DNA of 64,000 nucleotides from Dialister hominis (GTDB lineage: Bacteria; Bacillota; Negativicutes; Veillonellales; Dialisteraceae): assembly GCF_007164725.1 (NCBI RefSeq), contig NZ_AP019697.1, forward strand, positions 1-64,000, read 5' to 3'. Below are positions 42,532-52,153 of the stretch, in pieces. A model generated the notes under the pieces. The model saw only the letters and a list, made by a program, of their open reading frames with translations. It was not told the origin of the DNA and searched no databases. How positions within the stretch are numbered: position 1 is the stretch's first letter; every line of letters begins with the position of its first letter. Both the position numbers and the translations under genes were made by a program.

Positions 42532-42723
42532 ACCTGCTACACGAGAACAAGCCCCAATTTTAATTTTTTGGTATTTTTTGAATTTCTTATAGAATTTCTT
42601 GTTGGATTTCCTGACTGCTCCTAACTGATTAGATTTTGGAGTTTGGCCGACTAATTCATTGCACTACGAAAAAGCCGATCTCACACTCGGCTTTTTCCGC
42701 TTTTCTTCACTTGTTTGCCTTAT

Positions 42724-43947
42724 TTACGCAGCAAGGCCTAAGTCGCGATACAAATGCATCACCCGGCCGTAGTATATTCGTAAAAACTTAGCCATTCCTG
42801 CTACTTTTGCTACTTTTTTATACTTTCCTTCTGCCTCTTTCTTCTTTATGAACCTATATACTGCATCATCTTTGGGGATTTTATGCATAACTAACAACAT
42901 CATTACTTGATACAATACTTTCCGCAGCCGCGCAGGACCTTTCTTTACTATGTGATTCTGCAAGGCTCGGAATTTCCCTGATTCATGTATTGATGGGGTC
43001 AGGCCTGCAAAGCAGATCAGAGAATGCTTGTTTTTAAAGCGTCTCACATCTCCGATCTGGGCAATAAGCGCTACTCTGGTAACTCTTCCGACTCCGCCCA
43101 TCTCGCCGACGAGTTCATATTCCGGCAGATCCTTGGCTATATCTTCCATTCGTGTTAAACTAGCCATAAGAGTTTCGTCGGCTCTTCTCAGTAATCCGAC
43201 ATACCACATGATGGTTTCTCTAACAATTGGATTATTGGGGATGGAAGGGATACCATTCTTTGCTTGAGCGTAGATCGTTGCTGCTTTACTCTCATTGGAA
43301 CGGTATCCTTTTTCTTTTGCCCATCCGCAATAAGATGCGACAAATTCTGCTTCCGATTTAGCAATAATATCCTCAATGTGGCAATACCTTTCCAGGAAAT
43401 CCAGCAGTTTGTCTTTACCGCTGTTTATGTCGAATCCTCCGAAAAGATCGAAGATTTCTGGCATGGTCTGCTCCAATTGACTTTGCAGCTGGAGAAGGAT
43501 GCGGCTTCTTTCCTCCGAAAAGTTAAGATAAGCATCGCAGAGTCTCTTCAAGAGGAAATACTTATCTCCATTAAGATCGAATTGCGGTAACTTTGCCCAA
43601 TAAGCGATTCCATATCTGGCAATATTCGTGGAGTCGATGGAGTCTGTCTTTGTGTGTCTGAAGTTCTCTGCCTTATTAAAATTAGCAACCTTCAGAGCGT
43701 TGACGACAGATACAAAAATCCCATTCTGCTGCAAGAAATAGGCTATCGACAGGTGATAGACACCTGTTGATTCCATGACGACTTTTATCTCGTCATACTT
43801 TGCTTGTACCCGAATTTCATCGACCAGAGGCTGAAGTTCCTCTTTTGTGTGCTTAACATCAAAGGGCCTGCGGATGATCTTGTCGCCAGGCGCCATGAAA
43901 CACACCGTACTTTTTCTCTTGGATACATCAATACCTACACAGATCAT
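42724..43947 (-). CDS. IS110-family DEDD recombinase, copy 1
   Basis: 407 residues. The N-terminal RuvC-like DEDD domain has CVGIDVSKRKSTVCF (Asp), VVMESTGVYHLS (Glu) and FRHTKTDSIDSTNIARYG (Asp-Asp). The C-terminal Transposase_20 domain has GEMGGVGRVTRVALIAQIGDVRRF and AGLTPSIHESG, whose serine is the expected nucleophile. Differs from copy 2 at about nine residues. GGAGGTCACTT precedes the ATG. Confidence 0.95.
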   Translation of the reverse strand: MICVGIDVSKRKSTVCFMAPGDKIIRRPFDVKHTKEELQPLVDEIRVQAKYDEIKVVMESTGVYHLSIAYFLQQNGIFVSVVNALKVANFNKAENFRHTKTDSIDSTNIARYGIAYWAKLPQFDLNGDKYFLLKRLCDAYLNFSEERSRILLQLQSQLEQTMPEIFDLFGGFDINSGKDKLLDFLERYCHIEDIIAKSEAEFVASYCGWAKEKGYRSNESKAATIYAQAKNGIPSIPNNPIVRETIMWYVGLLRRADETLMASLTRMEDIAKDLPEYELVGEMGGVGRVTRVALIAQIGDVRRFKNKHSLICFAGLTPSIHESGKFRALQNHIVKKGPARLRKVLYQVMMLLVMHKIPKDDAVYRFIKKKEAEGKYKKVAKVAGMAKFLRIYYGRVMHLYRDLGLAA

Positions 43948-44206
43948 AAGTGACCTCCTATAAAAGATATTTGTAGTTGGTAGACGCTAATCCTTCACAC
44001 ACTTATTACCACTCAAACTAGTTTTTTTACACGAACACGGAGATAAACCTGCCTAACGCGAGCACACATAATAAGGGGAAGGCTGACCCTCTTCTCCACG
44101 TCCAGTAAACGGACCGGTGGTTCGCCGTCAAGCCATCTACTCCCCTAATTATATGCAATAAGTGCAGCGGATAGGAGCGACCTATCTACTACACTTCTAT
44201 TGCACT
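43948..44206 (-). ncRNA. Candidate IS110 bridge RNA, copy 1
   Basis: Non-coding region between the element's left end and the recombinase start, where IS110-group elements encode the bridge RNA. It contains several stems, for example TAGATAGG..CCTATC and GGTCC..GGACG. Its guide GGAGAAGA (minus strand, 44097-44090) is perfectly complementary to TCTTCTCC across the right junction of this same copy (minus strand, 42532-42525). RNA boundaries are not determined. Confidence 0.75.
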
Positions 44207-44208
44207 AG

Positions 44209-44465
44209 GTCCGGTCGGAGACCGTGAATACAGTAGTTTTCGAGCGCAGTTATATAAGTTTAAAACAAACAAGAACTGATTTCTTTTGTTTCTCATCGCC
44301 GAGCTGTCTCCGTAGGAGAAAGTGCCCAGCCTATCATTTTTCTGATGCTGGGCGAAAGTGGTGCAGTTTCTAAAGAGGCGAAGCATCCTTTGAGGTTTTC
44401 AGATAGAGTCGATAAATACATTTGTTAGATAATCCTCTAATCGAATATACTCACTATCCCCACAC
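44209..44465. repeat. Mosaic intergenic repeat, copy E, left of the IS110 insertion
   Basis: Shares long imperfect identity, in inverse orientation, with 59785-59960: AGCTGTCTCCGTAGGAGAAA, AGTGCCCAGCCTATCA, GAGGCGAAGCATCC and TTTTCAGATA modules, then an A/T-rich stretch leading to the hairpin at 44466. No gene. Confidence 0.75.
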
Positions 44466-44513
44466 AAAAAAGGACTGCGGCGAAATGATTTCATTTCATC
44501 ATAGTCCTTTTCT
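44466..44513. terminator. Bidirectional terminator (hairpin-family member)
   Basis: AAAAGGACTGCGGCGAAATG / CATTTCATCATAGTCCTTTT. It closes the minus-strand NhaC-type gene. Confidence 0.85.
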
Positions 44514-44519
44514 ATTTCA

Positions 44520-45893
44520 TTATTTATTTTCCACGGGTTTTCCTTTTTCCCAGTCCCATGGATTCCTCCGGCAGAGGCCGTCTGCGTAGGGGATGAAGAT
44601 GGACAGGATGCCGAAGATGGCAAGGAAGAGGCAGTACCACATGTGCGGCACGATATCGAGGGTCGTGATCTTCACGCCGCTCTGCGTGGCAAGGGCAGCC
44701 GCGGTGAGGAGCTGCGCGCCGTAGGGGATGATGCCTTGGAAGATGCAGGAGAAAATGTCGAGGAGGGAAGCACTTCTTCTCGGATCGACCTTGTACTTCT
44801 CGCTGATCTGCTTGGCTACGTCGCCGGATACGATGATGGCGACGGTGTTATTCGCTGTCGCACAGTCCACAAGGGAGACGAGGGAAGCGATGCCAAGCTG
44901 TGCTGTCTTCGGTCCCCTGATCATGCCGTGGAGCTTGTTGATGAGCCAGGTGATGCCGCCGTAGTAGGAAATCATCTCGGAAATGCCGCCGCAGAAAAGG
45001 GCGAGGAAGAAGGCTTCGTTCATGCTGGTAAATCCGTTCCAGACAGCCTGGGCAAGCGATATGATCGTGAGATCCCCGGCCGACAGCCCGATGCCGCCGG
45101 CGAGGAAGATGCCGATGACAAGGACGAGGAAGACGTTCGTTCCCATGAGGGCAAGGAGGAGGACGACGATGTAGGGAAGGACCTTCATGAAGTCGAATCC
45201 GCCCGATGTGTCAGGAATTGCTGCGCCCGGCGTCCCAAGGATGAGGAGGACGGCAATCGTTGCAATGGCGGCCGGAAGGGCGATGAGGAAGTTCACCTTG
45301 AATTTGTCCTTCAGTGCGCAGCCCTGTGTCTTTGTCGCCGCGATCGTCGTGTCAGAAATCATGGAAAGATTGTCGCCGAACATCGCGCCGCCCACGCAGG
45401 CCGCGATGATGAGGGGAGCGGAAATGCCGCTCTTCTCGCCGATGCCGGCTGCGATCGGTATGATGGCTGCTACCGTTCCCATGGATGTGCCCGTGGCCGT
45501 TCCCATGAAGGCGGAAATGAGGAAGATGCCGGCCGTCAGGTACTGTGCCGGGACCATGCTGATGCCAAGATTCACCGTTGCGTCGCGGCCGCCCATGGCA
45601 GCAGCCACAGCGGAGAAGGCACCCGCCAGGATGTAGATCATGAGCATGGTCATGATGTTGTCATTGGCAGCGCCCTTCGAGAAGATGCCGAACTTGAACA
45701 TGATCGGCTCGCTTCCGAGACAGAAGGCCGAGAGCACGGCAATGAACATCGCCGTCACGGAAGGGAACTGATAGAAAGCCATGTCCACGCCCTGCATCTG
45801 GAAGTAGATGCCTGCACCAAGGTAGATGGCGATGAAGATGAGGAAGGGGAGCAGCGCCTTGAAACTGCCAATGTTGGGGGATTTGTATTTCAT
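44520..45893 (-). CDS. NhaC-family Na+/H+ antiporter-like transporter
   Basis: 457 residues, about 12 helices. Matches the Na_H_antiporter (NhaC) group: FMGTATGTSMGTVAAIIPIA near 130, GGAMFGDNLSMISDTTIAATKTQGC near 180 and DCATANNTVAIIVSG near 350. Relatives exchange sodium for protons or malate for lactate, or import amino acids; the substrate is not evident. GAGG site 5 bases before the ATG. The TSUP gene lies 26 bases upstream on the same strand. Confidence 0.87.
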   Translation of the reverse strand: MKYKSPNIGSFKALLPFLIFIAIYLGAGIYFQMQGVDMAFYQFPSVTAMFIAVLSAFCLGSEPIMFKFGIFSKGAANDNIMTMLMIYILAGAFSAVAAAMGGRDATVNLGISMVPAQYLTAGIFLISAFMGTATGTSMGTVAAIIPIAAGIGEKSGISAPLIIAACVGGAMFGDNLSMISDTTIAATKTQGCALKDKFKVNFLIALPAAIATIAVLLILGTPGAAIPDTSGGFDFMKVLPYIVVLLLALMGTNVFLVLVIGIFLAGGIGLSAGDLTIISLAQAVWNGFTSMNEAFFLALFCGGISEMISYYGGITWLINKLHGMIRGPKTAQLGIASLVSLVDCATANNTVAIIVSGDVAKQISEKYKVDPRRSASLLDIFSCIFQGIIPYGAQLLTAAALATQSGVKITTLDIVPHMWYCLFLAIFGILSIFIPYADGLCRRNPWDWEKGKPVENK

Positions 45894-45919
45894 TCGTACC
45901 TCGAAAAGAGCAGAGGCTC

Positions 45920-46681
45920 TTACTTAAAGAATAATTCGTAAATGACCTTCAGGAAGAAGATGCCAAGGACGATCATGATGATCGGCTTCACGTTTCTTGC
46001 GCTGCCGTTCGCAAAGTAGGAAGCGCCCAGCCAGTTGCCTGCCATGCCGAAGAGCCCTGCAATGATGCCAAGCGGGAAGAGGACCTTCGCATTCAGGAGG
46101 AAGACGCAGAGGGCGGCGACATTCGTCGTCAGGTTGATGGCCTTCGTGACGCCGTTGGCCTTATGGATGGAAAGGTGGGCGACTCCCGTCAGGAGGAGCA
46201 GCAGGAATGTGCCTGTGCCCGGGCCGTAGAAACCGTCGTAGACGCCGATCAGAAGAGCCATGGCCATGCTGAGAATGGTCGTCTTCTTGAAGGAGAGCGG
46301 TTCCTTTTCCACGATGAGGCTCTTCGTCTTCTGCACGTAGACAGCAGTCAGCGGGAGCACGATGATCATGAAGAGCATGAAGATATGGGCATTGACAAGA
46401 AGGGCCAGGTTTGCGCCAAGGGTCGAGCCGGCAAAAGCGCAGACGACGCAGGAAAGCGCAATTTTCCAGGGGATGAAGCCTTTCCTTGCAAACTTGAATG
46501 TCGCAAGCGCCGTACCCATTGTCGAGCTCATCTTGTTTGTCGCAATCGCATGATGAACGGGAATCCCGGCGATCATGTAAGCCGGCAGGGAAATCAGGCC
46601 GCCGCCTCCGGCAATCGCATCGATGAATCCGGCCAGCATGACCAGAGGGCATATGATAAGGTACTGCATCAATAAGTCCAT
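45920..46681 (-). CDS. TSUP-family (TauE/SafE) sulfite/anion exporter-like permease
   Basis: 253 residues, about eight helices. IDAIAGGGGLISLPAYMIAGIPVHHAIATNKMSS is the family N-terminal repeat, and GVYDGFYGPGTGTFLLLLL near 150 the second repeat. The family moves sulfite, sulfonates or sulfoacetate. AAGGAGA precedes the ATG. First gene of a probable two-gene operon with the NhaC-type transporter. Confidence 0.9.
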   Translation of the reverse strand: MDLLMQYLIICPLVMLAGFIDAIAGGGGLISLPAYMIAGIPVHHAIATNKMSSTMGTALATFKFARKGFIPWKIALSCVVCAFAGSTLGANLALLVNAHIFMLFMIIVLPLTAVYVQKTKSLIVEKEPLSFKKTTILSMAMALLIGVYDGFYGPGTGTFLLLLLTGVAHLSIHKANGVTKAINLTTNVAALCVFLLNAKVLFPLGIIAGLFGMAGNWLGASYFANGSARNVKPIIMIVLGIFFLKVIYELFFK

Positions 46682-46833
46682 AAGGGTCTCCTTGAAGATT
46701 GTAAATTTGTATAGACATTCTTTATCTTAACACGGAAGAAAATATTCGTACACGTATAAATGATTAAATATATATAAGGGAGTTTTTCAGGGGGAGTATA
46801 ATAAAAGTAAAGGCATAGAGGAAGGATGGATTT

Positions 46834-47112
46834 ATGGAACAAGCGATTCCGGTGATTCTTATCTGCATCAACCTCGCCGTATTTTTCCTTTACGGCGAAG
46901 ACAAGAGGCGTTCAATCAGGGGGGAGTGGAGGATTTCAGAGAGAAATCTTCTCCTTGCCGCTTTCTGCTTCGGATCTCTTGGCGCATTTCTTGGCATGAA
47001 GCATTACCATCACAAGACGAAGCACTGGAAATTCCGCATCCTTGTCCCTGGGATGCTCCTTATCCAGGTTGTCATTCTGGCAGGATTATTTCTTATGGGA
47101 CGCTTATACTAG
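46834..47112 (+). CDS. DUF1294 small membrane protein
   Basis: 92 residues with three hydrophobic segments. FFLYGEDKRRSIRGEWRISERNLLLAAFCFGSLGAFLGMKHYHHKTKHWKFRI is the diagnostic DUF1294 core (GSLGAFLGMKHYHHKT best conserved). Function unknown. It is monocistronic; no terminator is obvious. The gap to the next gene contains TATAAT at 47183-47188. Confidence 0.87.
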   Translation: MEQAIPVILICINLAVFFLYGEDKRRSIRGEWRISERNLLLAAFCFGSLGAFLGMKHYHHKTKHWKFRILVPGMLLIQVVILAGLFLMGRLY

Positions 47113-47371
47113 GGGCGGCTCCTTACTGAACTTTTAGTCCTGTTTTATGCATACTATCTCTTTTCCCGAGTATAAAATGTGTTATAATAAAGAAAATATG
47201 ATAGTGTACGGGTATAAGTTAAATTTTTTCTATACTACTCAAGTTTCTGTGAGAGTCATTTGCAGGAACTTTTATTTTCCTGAGAGGGAAATGTGGACGA
47301 AGGACTGGGAAGGCTTTTTCGTCTGAAAGAAGGTTTTCAGAGGCAGATTTCAAACATCGAAGGAGGAAAAA

Positions 47372-48439
47372 ATGGCGGAGATAGAGAAGTTTCGCGGCGC
47401 AATCATAGGCGCCTCGTGCGGGGATGCATTGGGGTATCCGCTGCAGAATCTCTCCGTGGCCAGAATTAAGCATAGATTTGGTCCATTCGGACTGCGCACC
47501 CTCGTGGGCGATCCGAAAAACGGAAAGAAAGCACCTGTTTCTGACAACACACAGACACTCCTGGCAACAATCGACGGGATACTTTGGGCGGATGCCAAGA
47601 AGCTCGATATCATAGAAGGTATATACAGAAGCTATATGCGCTGGTACTACAGCCAGACGGGTGAAGAACCGAGAAGAGGCCAGAAGACCTGGATGAGACG
47701 CCAGTCCCATGAAAGGGAATTCTGCCTCGTCAGAGAGAAATTCATGCACGCGCGCAGAAATCCGGAAGAAGGGCTTCTGGGAGCCTTTTCCAAGGACGGC
47801 CGCGGCTCGACGAAAAATAAAGTGAATGACAGCAAGGGGAGCGCCTCCCTGGCAAGAGCCGTTCCGATCGGCCTCACCTTTGCAGGCGACGGGAAGATGG
47901 CCTTTGATACAGCCGTCAAGGCAGCAGCCCTTTCCCATTCCAATCCGATCGCATATTATTCTTCCGGCGCTCTTGCATGCATCATCGCATGCCTGGCAGA
48001 AGGCATGTCATTCCCGAAATCTTTGGATTATGCGGAATCCATCCTGACGAAGATGCACAAGACCGATCCGATCCTGTCCCTCATGTCGGCAGCCCGCCAG
48101 CAGGCAGACAACCGCCCGGCAGGAAAGACAGGCGTATGGGACCACATCGACTCCATCGCATCCTTTGGCGACGGAACGAATGCAGAAGAAGCACTGGCGA
48201 TTGCCATCTACTGCTCCATTGCCGTAGATGATCCGCTCGAAGCCGTCATCATTTCCGCCAACCATGGAGGAAAGAGCAATACGACAGCTGCCATCACTGG
48301 CGCTATCGAAGGCGTACGCTTCGGCGATACCTTCATCCCGGGTTACTGGACAGACGTCCTTGAAGGAAAGGAAGCCATTTCCTTCCTGACAGACAAACTC
48401 TTCTACGTCTACGACAAGTACCGTCCGGGCAAAAGATAA
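47372..48439 (+). CDS. ADP-ribosylglycohydrolase-fold protein, probably inactive
   Basis: 355 residues of the ARH/DraG fold. The N-terminal GAIIGASCGDALGYPLQ is typical. The first metal motif, usually (T/S)DDT, reads Ser57-Asp-Asn-Thr; the late motif, usually GGDxD(T/S), reads GGKSNTT near residue 300, so both Asp ligands are replaced by Lys and Asn. The metal site therefore looks lost, and the protein may bind but not cleave ADP-ribose. GGAGGAAAAA precedes the ATG. It stands alone, followed by a hairpin. Confidence 0.82.
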   Translation: MAEIEKFRGAIIGASCGDALGYPLQNLSVARIKHRFGPFGLRTLVGDPKNGKKAPVSDNTQTLLATIDGILWADAKKLDIIEGIYRSYMRWYYSQTGEEPRRGQKTWMRRQSHEREFCLVREKFMHARRNPEEGLLGAFSKDGRGSTKNKVNDSKGSASLARAVPIGLTFAGDGKMAFDTAVKAAALSHSNPIAYYSSGALACIIACLAEGMSFPKSLDYAESILTKMHKTDPILSLMSAARQQADNRPAGKTGVWDHIDSIASFGDGTNAEEALAIAIYCSIAVDDPLEAVIISANHGGKSNTTAAITGAIEGVRFGDTFIPGYWTDVLEGKEAISFLTDKLFYVYDKYRPGKR

Positions 48440-48448
48440 AATCTGAAT

Positions 48449-48491
48449 CAAAAGGAGCTGTGACAAAATCATTTAGCCGCAGCCTTTTTTT
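48449..48491 (+). terminator. Terminator (hairpin-family member)
   Basis: GGAGCTGTGAC / GCCGCAGCC arms around AAAATCATTTA, then seven T. Confidence 0.8.
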
Positions 48492-48643
48492 CGTGGACGA
48501 ATGGATTCTATTTCCAGATAAAGAATCATCTATATTATGCTATAATATAAGTTGCGTAGATTCGCGCAGGAGAGGCGCGGATCTAAAAACAAAGGCGGAA
48601 AGCCTGTTGGCCGCATGGCGGCAGCGGGGGAAGGAGGATGCGC

Positions 48644-50770
48644 ATGACGCCGGGTGAAGTGCTGAAGCAGTATTTTGGCTACGATTCGTTCCGGCCTGTA
48701 CAGGAGGAAGTCATTTCCACGATCCTGAAGAAGAAGGATATTCTGGCAATCATGCCTACGGGCGCCGGGAAATCCATCTGTTTTCAGATACCTGCCATGA
48801 TGTTTCCTCACGGGTCCATCATCATCTCGCCCCTGATTTCCCTCATGAAGGATCAGGTGGAGGCGCTGACGGAGCAGGGCATCCTAGCTTCGTACGTGAA
48901 CAGCACGGTGCCTTATGATGAAGCGATCGAGCGCCTGCGCGACATGTACAGGGGCCGCATCAAGATCCTTTACATGGCACCGGAAAAGCTGGAACCGTCC
49001 TACTTCACTGACTGCCTCGCGCAGGTGCCGATTTCCATGGTCGTCATCGATGAGGCGCACTGCGTCTCCCAGTGGGGCCATGATTTCCGCCCGTCGTACA
49101 GGAAGATCAAGACCTTCATCGATTCCCTTCCCAAGAAACCGATCGTCACGGCGTTCACAGCGACCGCGACGCCGGCTGTCGAAGAGGATATGAAGAAGAG
49201 CCTGGGGCTTTCTCATGCGGAAATCTTCCGCACCGGACTCGACCGGCCGAACCTGTCCTTCCGCGTCATCCGTGATGCGGACAAGGAAGCGCTGCTCCTC
49301 CGGTACGTGAAGGCGCACAAGAAGGAAAGCGGCATCATTTACTGTGCGACGAGAAAGGCAGTCGATGAGGTCCATGACCTTCTGAAACGTGCCGGCATCC
49401 GCGCAGGAAGATACCATGCAGGAATGGAAGACGAGGAAAGACGAAAGGCGCAGGAGGATTTCTCCTACGACCGTACGCCCGTCATGGCGGCGACGAATGC
49501 ATTCGGCATGGGCATCGACAAGAGCAATGTGCGCTATGTCATCCATTACCATATGCCGAAGAGCCTCGAGGCGTACTACCAGGAAGCAGGGAGAGCCGGA
49601 CGAGACGGCGCGAGCGCTGAGTGCATCCTTCTTTACAATGGAAGGGACTCAGGCATCCAGCGCTACCTCATCGATCAGGGCAATCAGGACGAAGAGCAGA
49701 AGAAGATGGACTACCACCGCCTGAATGCCATGATCGATTACTGCCAGACGACGGCCTGCCTCCGCAATTTCATCCTGACCTACTTCGGGGAGAAGGCGGA
49801 CAAGCCCTGCGGCCACTGCGGCAACTGCGAAAGCGGGCAGGCGAAGGTGGACGTGACGGACACGGCCGCCCTCATTTTCAAGACCGTCCGCTCGCTCCAC
49901 GGGCGCTTCGGCGCATCGACTGTCGCAGACATTCTGGCGGGCAGCCGCGCGAAGGCAGTGCTGGACAGGAAGCTCGACGAGCTCCCGACGTATGGCAAGC
50001 TGTCCTTCGTGAAGGCCAGGCATATCAAGAGCGCGCTGAACAGCTACGTCGCTGACGGCTACCTCGTCCGCGAGGGCGAGCCGTACCCCGTGCTGCGCCT
50101 CACAAACAAGGCAGAGGACGTCCTTGAAGGGAAAGCCAATGTATTCGGCCTTGCCTTCGGCGCAGAAGACGCCATGGCGGATGCTGCCGTTGAAAGGAAA
50201 CTGGCCGCCAGAAGCCCGGTCCACGGCAGTCTTTTCGACAAGCTCAGAAGCCTCCGGAAAGAAATCGCATCCGCCGAGCATGTGCCACCCTTTGTCGTAT
50301 TTTCCGATGCCACGCTGGAAGACATGGCTGTCATTTCTCCAAAGACACTTGAAGAAATGAGTACCGTCAGGGGCGTGGGCGAGTTCAAGCTAAGAAAGTA
50401 CGGCACTCGTTTCCTGAAGATTTTCCTCGAAGAAGCAGACAAGGACGAAAAGCTCCGCGAGACATGGAGAAAGAATCCGATCTTCAAGGAAACAGAACCG
50501 GAAGACACTGCAGAAGATATGCCGGAAGAGGAGCCATCCTCGGCAGCGCTCTTTGCGCAGCTTAAGTTTTACAGAAATTACCTCGCGTCAAAGAAAGGCG
50601 TGCCGGTCAACCGCATCTTTACCGACGACACCCTCTCGGAAATGGCAAGGAAGCGTCCTGAGACAAAGGAAGAGCTCCGGGCCATCCGCGGCATAGGACC
50701 GAAGAAGTCCGCCGAATACGGAGACGCGTTCATCAATATTATCAAGTCATCACCGCAGAGTGCGGAGTAA
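48644..50770 (+). CDS. recQ: ATP-dependent DNA helicase RecQ with two HRDC domains
   Basis: 3'-5' helicase of 708 residues. Motif [13 protein letters not shown] near 40, DEAH-type [19 protein letters not shown] near 135, motif [12 protein letters not shown] near 315, and zinc-binding cysteines in [25 protein letters not shown] winged helix follows, then two HRDC modules: about 525-600 ([17 protein letters not shown]) and about 635-705 ([17 protein letters not shown]). Most RecQ have one HRDC. The start at 48644 is used because AGGAGG touches the upstream ATG at 48638. thyA follows by 10 bases. Confidence 0.92.
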   Translation: MTPGEVLKQYFGYDSFRPVQEEVISTILKKKDILAIMPTGAGKSICFQIPAMMFPHGSIIISPLISLMKDQVEALTEQGILASYVNSTVPYDEAIERLRDMYRGRIKILYMAPEKLEPSYFTDCLAQVPISMVVIDEAHCVSQWGHDFRPSYRKIKTFIDSLPKKPIVTAFTATATPAVEEDMKKSLGLSHAEIFRTGLDRPNLSFRVIRDADKEALLLRYVKAHKKESGIIYCATRKAVDEVHDLLKRAGIRAGRYHAGMEDEERRKAQEDFSYDRTPVMAATNAFGMGIDKSNVRYVIHYHMPKSLEAYYQEAGRAGRDGASAECILLYNGRDSGIQRYLIDQGNQDEEQKKMDYHRLNAMIDYCQTTACLRNFILTYFGEKADKPCGHCGNCESGQAKVDVTDTAALIFKTVRSLHGRFGASTVADILAGSRAKAVLDRKLDELPTYGKLSFVKARHIKSALNSYVADGYLVREGEPYPVLRLTNKAEDVLEGKANVFGLAFGAEDAMADAAVERKLAARSPVHGSLFDKLRSLRKEIASAEHVPPFVVFSDATLEDMAVISPKTLEEMSTVRGVGEFKLRKYGTRFLKIFLEEADKDEKLRETWRKNPIFKETEPEDTAEDMPEEEPSSAALFAQLKFYRNYLASKKGVPVNRIFTDDTLSEMARKRPETKEELRAIRGIGPKKSAEYGDAFINIIKSSPQSAE

Positions 50771-50780
50771 GGAGAGAGAC

Positions 50781-51575
50781 ATGAGCCTTGCAGATAAAGA
50801 GTACTTAGGCATAGTGAAGAATATCCTCGAAAACGGGGCCCTTGGCGACAACCGCACCGGCATGCCTGCCTACAAGCTGCCCCACCAGATCATGCAGTTT
50901 GACCTTGAAAAGGAATTCCCGATCCTGACGACCAAGTTCGTCGCATTCAAGACATCCGTGAAGGAAATCCTCTGGATCTGGCAGAAACAGTCGAACGACG
51001 TCCGCGTCCTTCAGGACTGGAACTGCCACGTATGGGATGAATGGATGAGAGAAGACGGCACGATCGGAAAGGCATACGGCTACCAGCTGGGCAAGTACCA
51101 TCAGGTGGACACGCTCCTTGAAACGCTGAAGAAGGATCCGCAGAGCCGCCGCATGGTCGTCGACCTCTGGAACGTCCAGGATCTGCCGGACATGGCGCTC
51201 TATCCCTGCGCCTTCCTCACCATGTGGGACGTCTCCGCTGACGGTCGCCTGAACTGCATGCTCGTGCAGAGAAGCGGCGACATGGGACTCGGCGTGCCTT
51301 TCAACATGGCGCAGTACGCAGCCCTCGTCTGCATGATCGCGCAGGTGAGCGGACTCCGTCCGGGCCTTTTCACCCACGTCATCAACAACGCCCATGTTTA
51401 CGAAAACCATAAGGAACAGCTTCTCCTCCAGCTCTCCCGCCTGCCGCAGGCTTACGATGCGCCGAAGCTCGTCCTGAATTCTGACATCAAGAACTTCTAC
51501 GACTTCAAGCCGGAAGACATCGTCCTTAAAAACTACAAGCATCACGACAAGATTGCCATGGAGGTGTCCGTATGA
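50781..51575 (+). CDS. thyA: Thymidylate synthase
   Basis: Makes dTMP from dUMP with methylene-THF; 264 residues, the standard size. Catalytic Cys143 lies in MALYPCAF, where the His that usually follows Cys is Ala. [10 protein letters not shown] supplies the phosphate-binding arginines, and [17 protein letters not shown] is the usual QRSxDxxLGxPFN motif. The start at 50781 follows GGAGAGAG; an earlier in-frame ATG overlaps recQ. Overlaps folA by four bases. Confidence 0.96.
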   Translation: MSLADKEYLGIVKNILENGALGDNRTGMPAYKLPHQIMQFDLEKEFPILTTKFVAFKTSVKEILWIWQKQSNDVRVLQDWNCHVWDEWMREDGTIGKAYGYQLGKYHQVDTLLETLKKDPQSRRMVVDLWNVQDLPDMALYPCAFLTMWDVSADGRLNCMLVQRSGDMGLGVPFNMAQYAALVCMIAQVSGLRPGLFTHVINNAHVYENHKEQLLLQLSRLPQAYDAPKLVLNSDIKNFYDFKPEDIVLKNYKHHDKIAMEVSV

Positions 51576-52045
51576 GCCTCTCCATCATCGTTGCCAAAGC
51601 ATCCAATAACGCCATCGGAAAGGACAATGCCCTTCTCTGGCACCTCTCCGACGACCTCAAGCGGTTCAAGAAACTGACGATGGGCCATCCGATTATCATG
51701 GGAAGGAAGACCTTCGAAAGCCTCCCGGGCGTCCTTCCCGGCCGCGTTCACTACGTCCTCACAGGAAATAAGGACTACAAAGCGCCCGAGGGCGTTCTCC
51801 TCTTCCACGACGTGAAATCCCTCATGGAATCCCTCCCCGAAGGAGAAAACTTCGTCATCGGCGGCGAGCACATGTACAAAGCCCTCCTCCCGTACGCAGG
51901 CGCCCTCTACATCACAGAAGTAGAGAAACCCTTCGACGGCGATGCCTTCTTCCCTGAGATCCGTCCCGAAGACTGGGTCGTCACCGAAGAAACAGAAGGC
52001 GAAGGAAACATCCCGCACCGCTTCATCACCTACCACAGGAAATAG
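51572..52045 (+). CDS. folA: Dihydrofolate reductase
   Basis: 157 residues; regenerates THF after Thy[31 protein letters not shown] carries the Trp and catalytic Asp of the family (WHLSDD), with [13 protein letters not shown] (NADPH loop) and [13 protein letters not shown] (GG hinge). ATGA overlap with thyA, so translation is coupled. Confidence 0.96.
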   Translation: MSLSIIVAKASNNAIGKDNALLWHLSDDLKRFKKLTMGHPIIMGRKTFESLPGVLPGRVHYVLTGNKDYKAPEGVLLFHDVKSLMESLPEGENFVIGGEHMYKALLPYAGALYITEVEKPFDGDAFFPEIRPEDWVVTEETEGEGNIPHRFITYHRK

Positions 52046-52079
52046 AAATAGTGGAATAAAATAGAAATAATAAAGCAGC

Positions 52080-52153
52080 AGAATCAGGGTACCACCAGGC
52101 TTGCCTTCCCAGACGGGGAAGGGGGACCGCTTCGCGGTGGATAGGGTTGATTT
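52080..52153. repeat. Mosaic intergenic repeat, copy F, left of the IS3 insertion
   Basis: GGTACCACCAGGCTTGCCTT, CCCAGACGGGGAAGGGGGAC and GCTTCGCGGTGGATAGG modules resemble the other copies. Interrupted by the IS3 element; the rest resumes at 53890. Confidence 0.6.

Larger units (their letters stand above)
42532..44206 (-). mobile_element. IS110-family insertion sequence, copy 1
   Basis: 1675 bases on the minus strand. Ends were set by comparison with copy 2 and with an empty site: the element lies between two CT core dinucleotides (minus-strand CT at 44208-44207 and 42531-42530). It holds the recombinase gene, a 259-base upstream non-coding region and a perfect terminator hairpin (42669-42696). 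No inverted repeats or target duplication beyond the core, as expected for IS110. Confidence 0.88.

Noticed and set aside
48460-48657. 65-codon frame upstream of recQ
   Set aside because: Starts inside a terminator hairpin, lacks a ribosome site and overlaps the recQ start.
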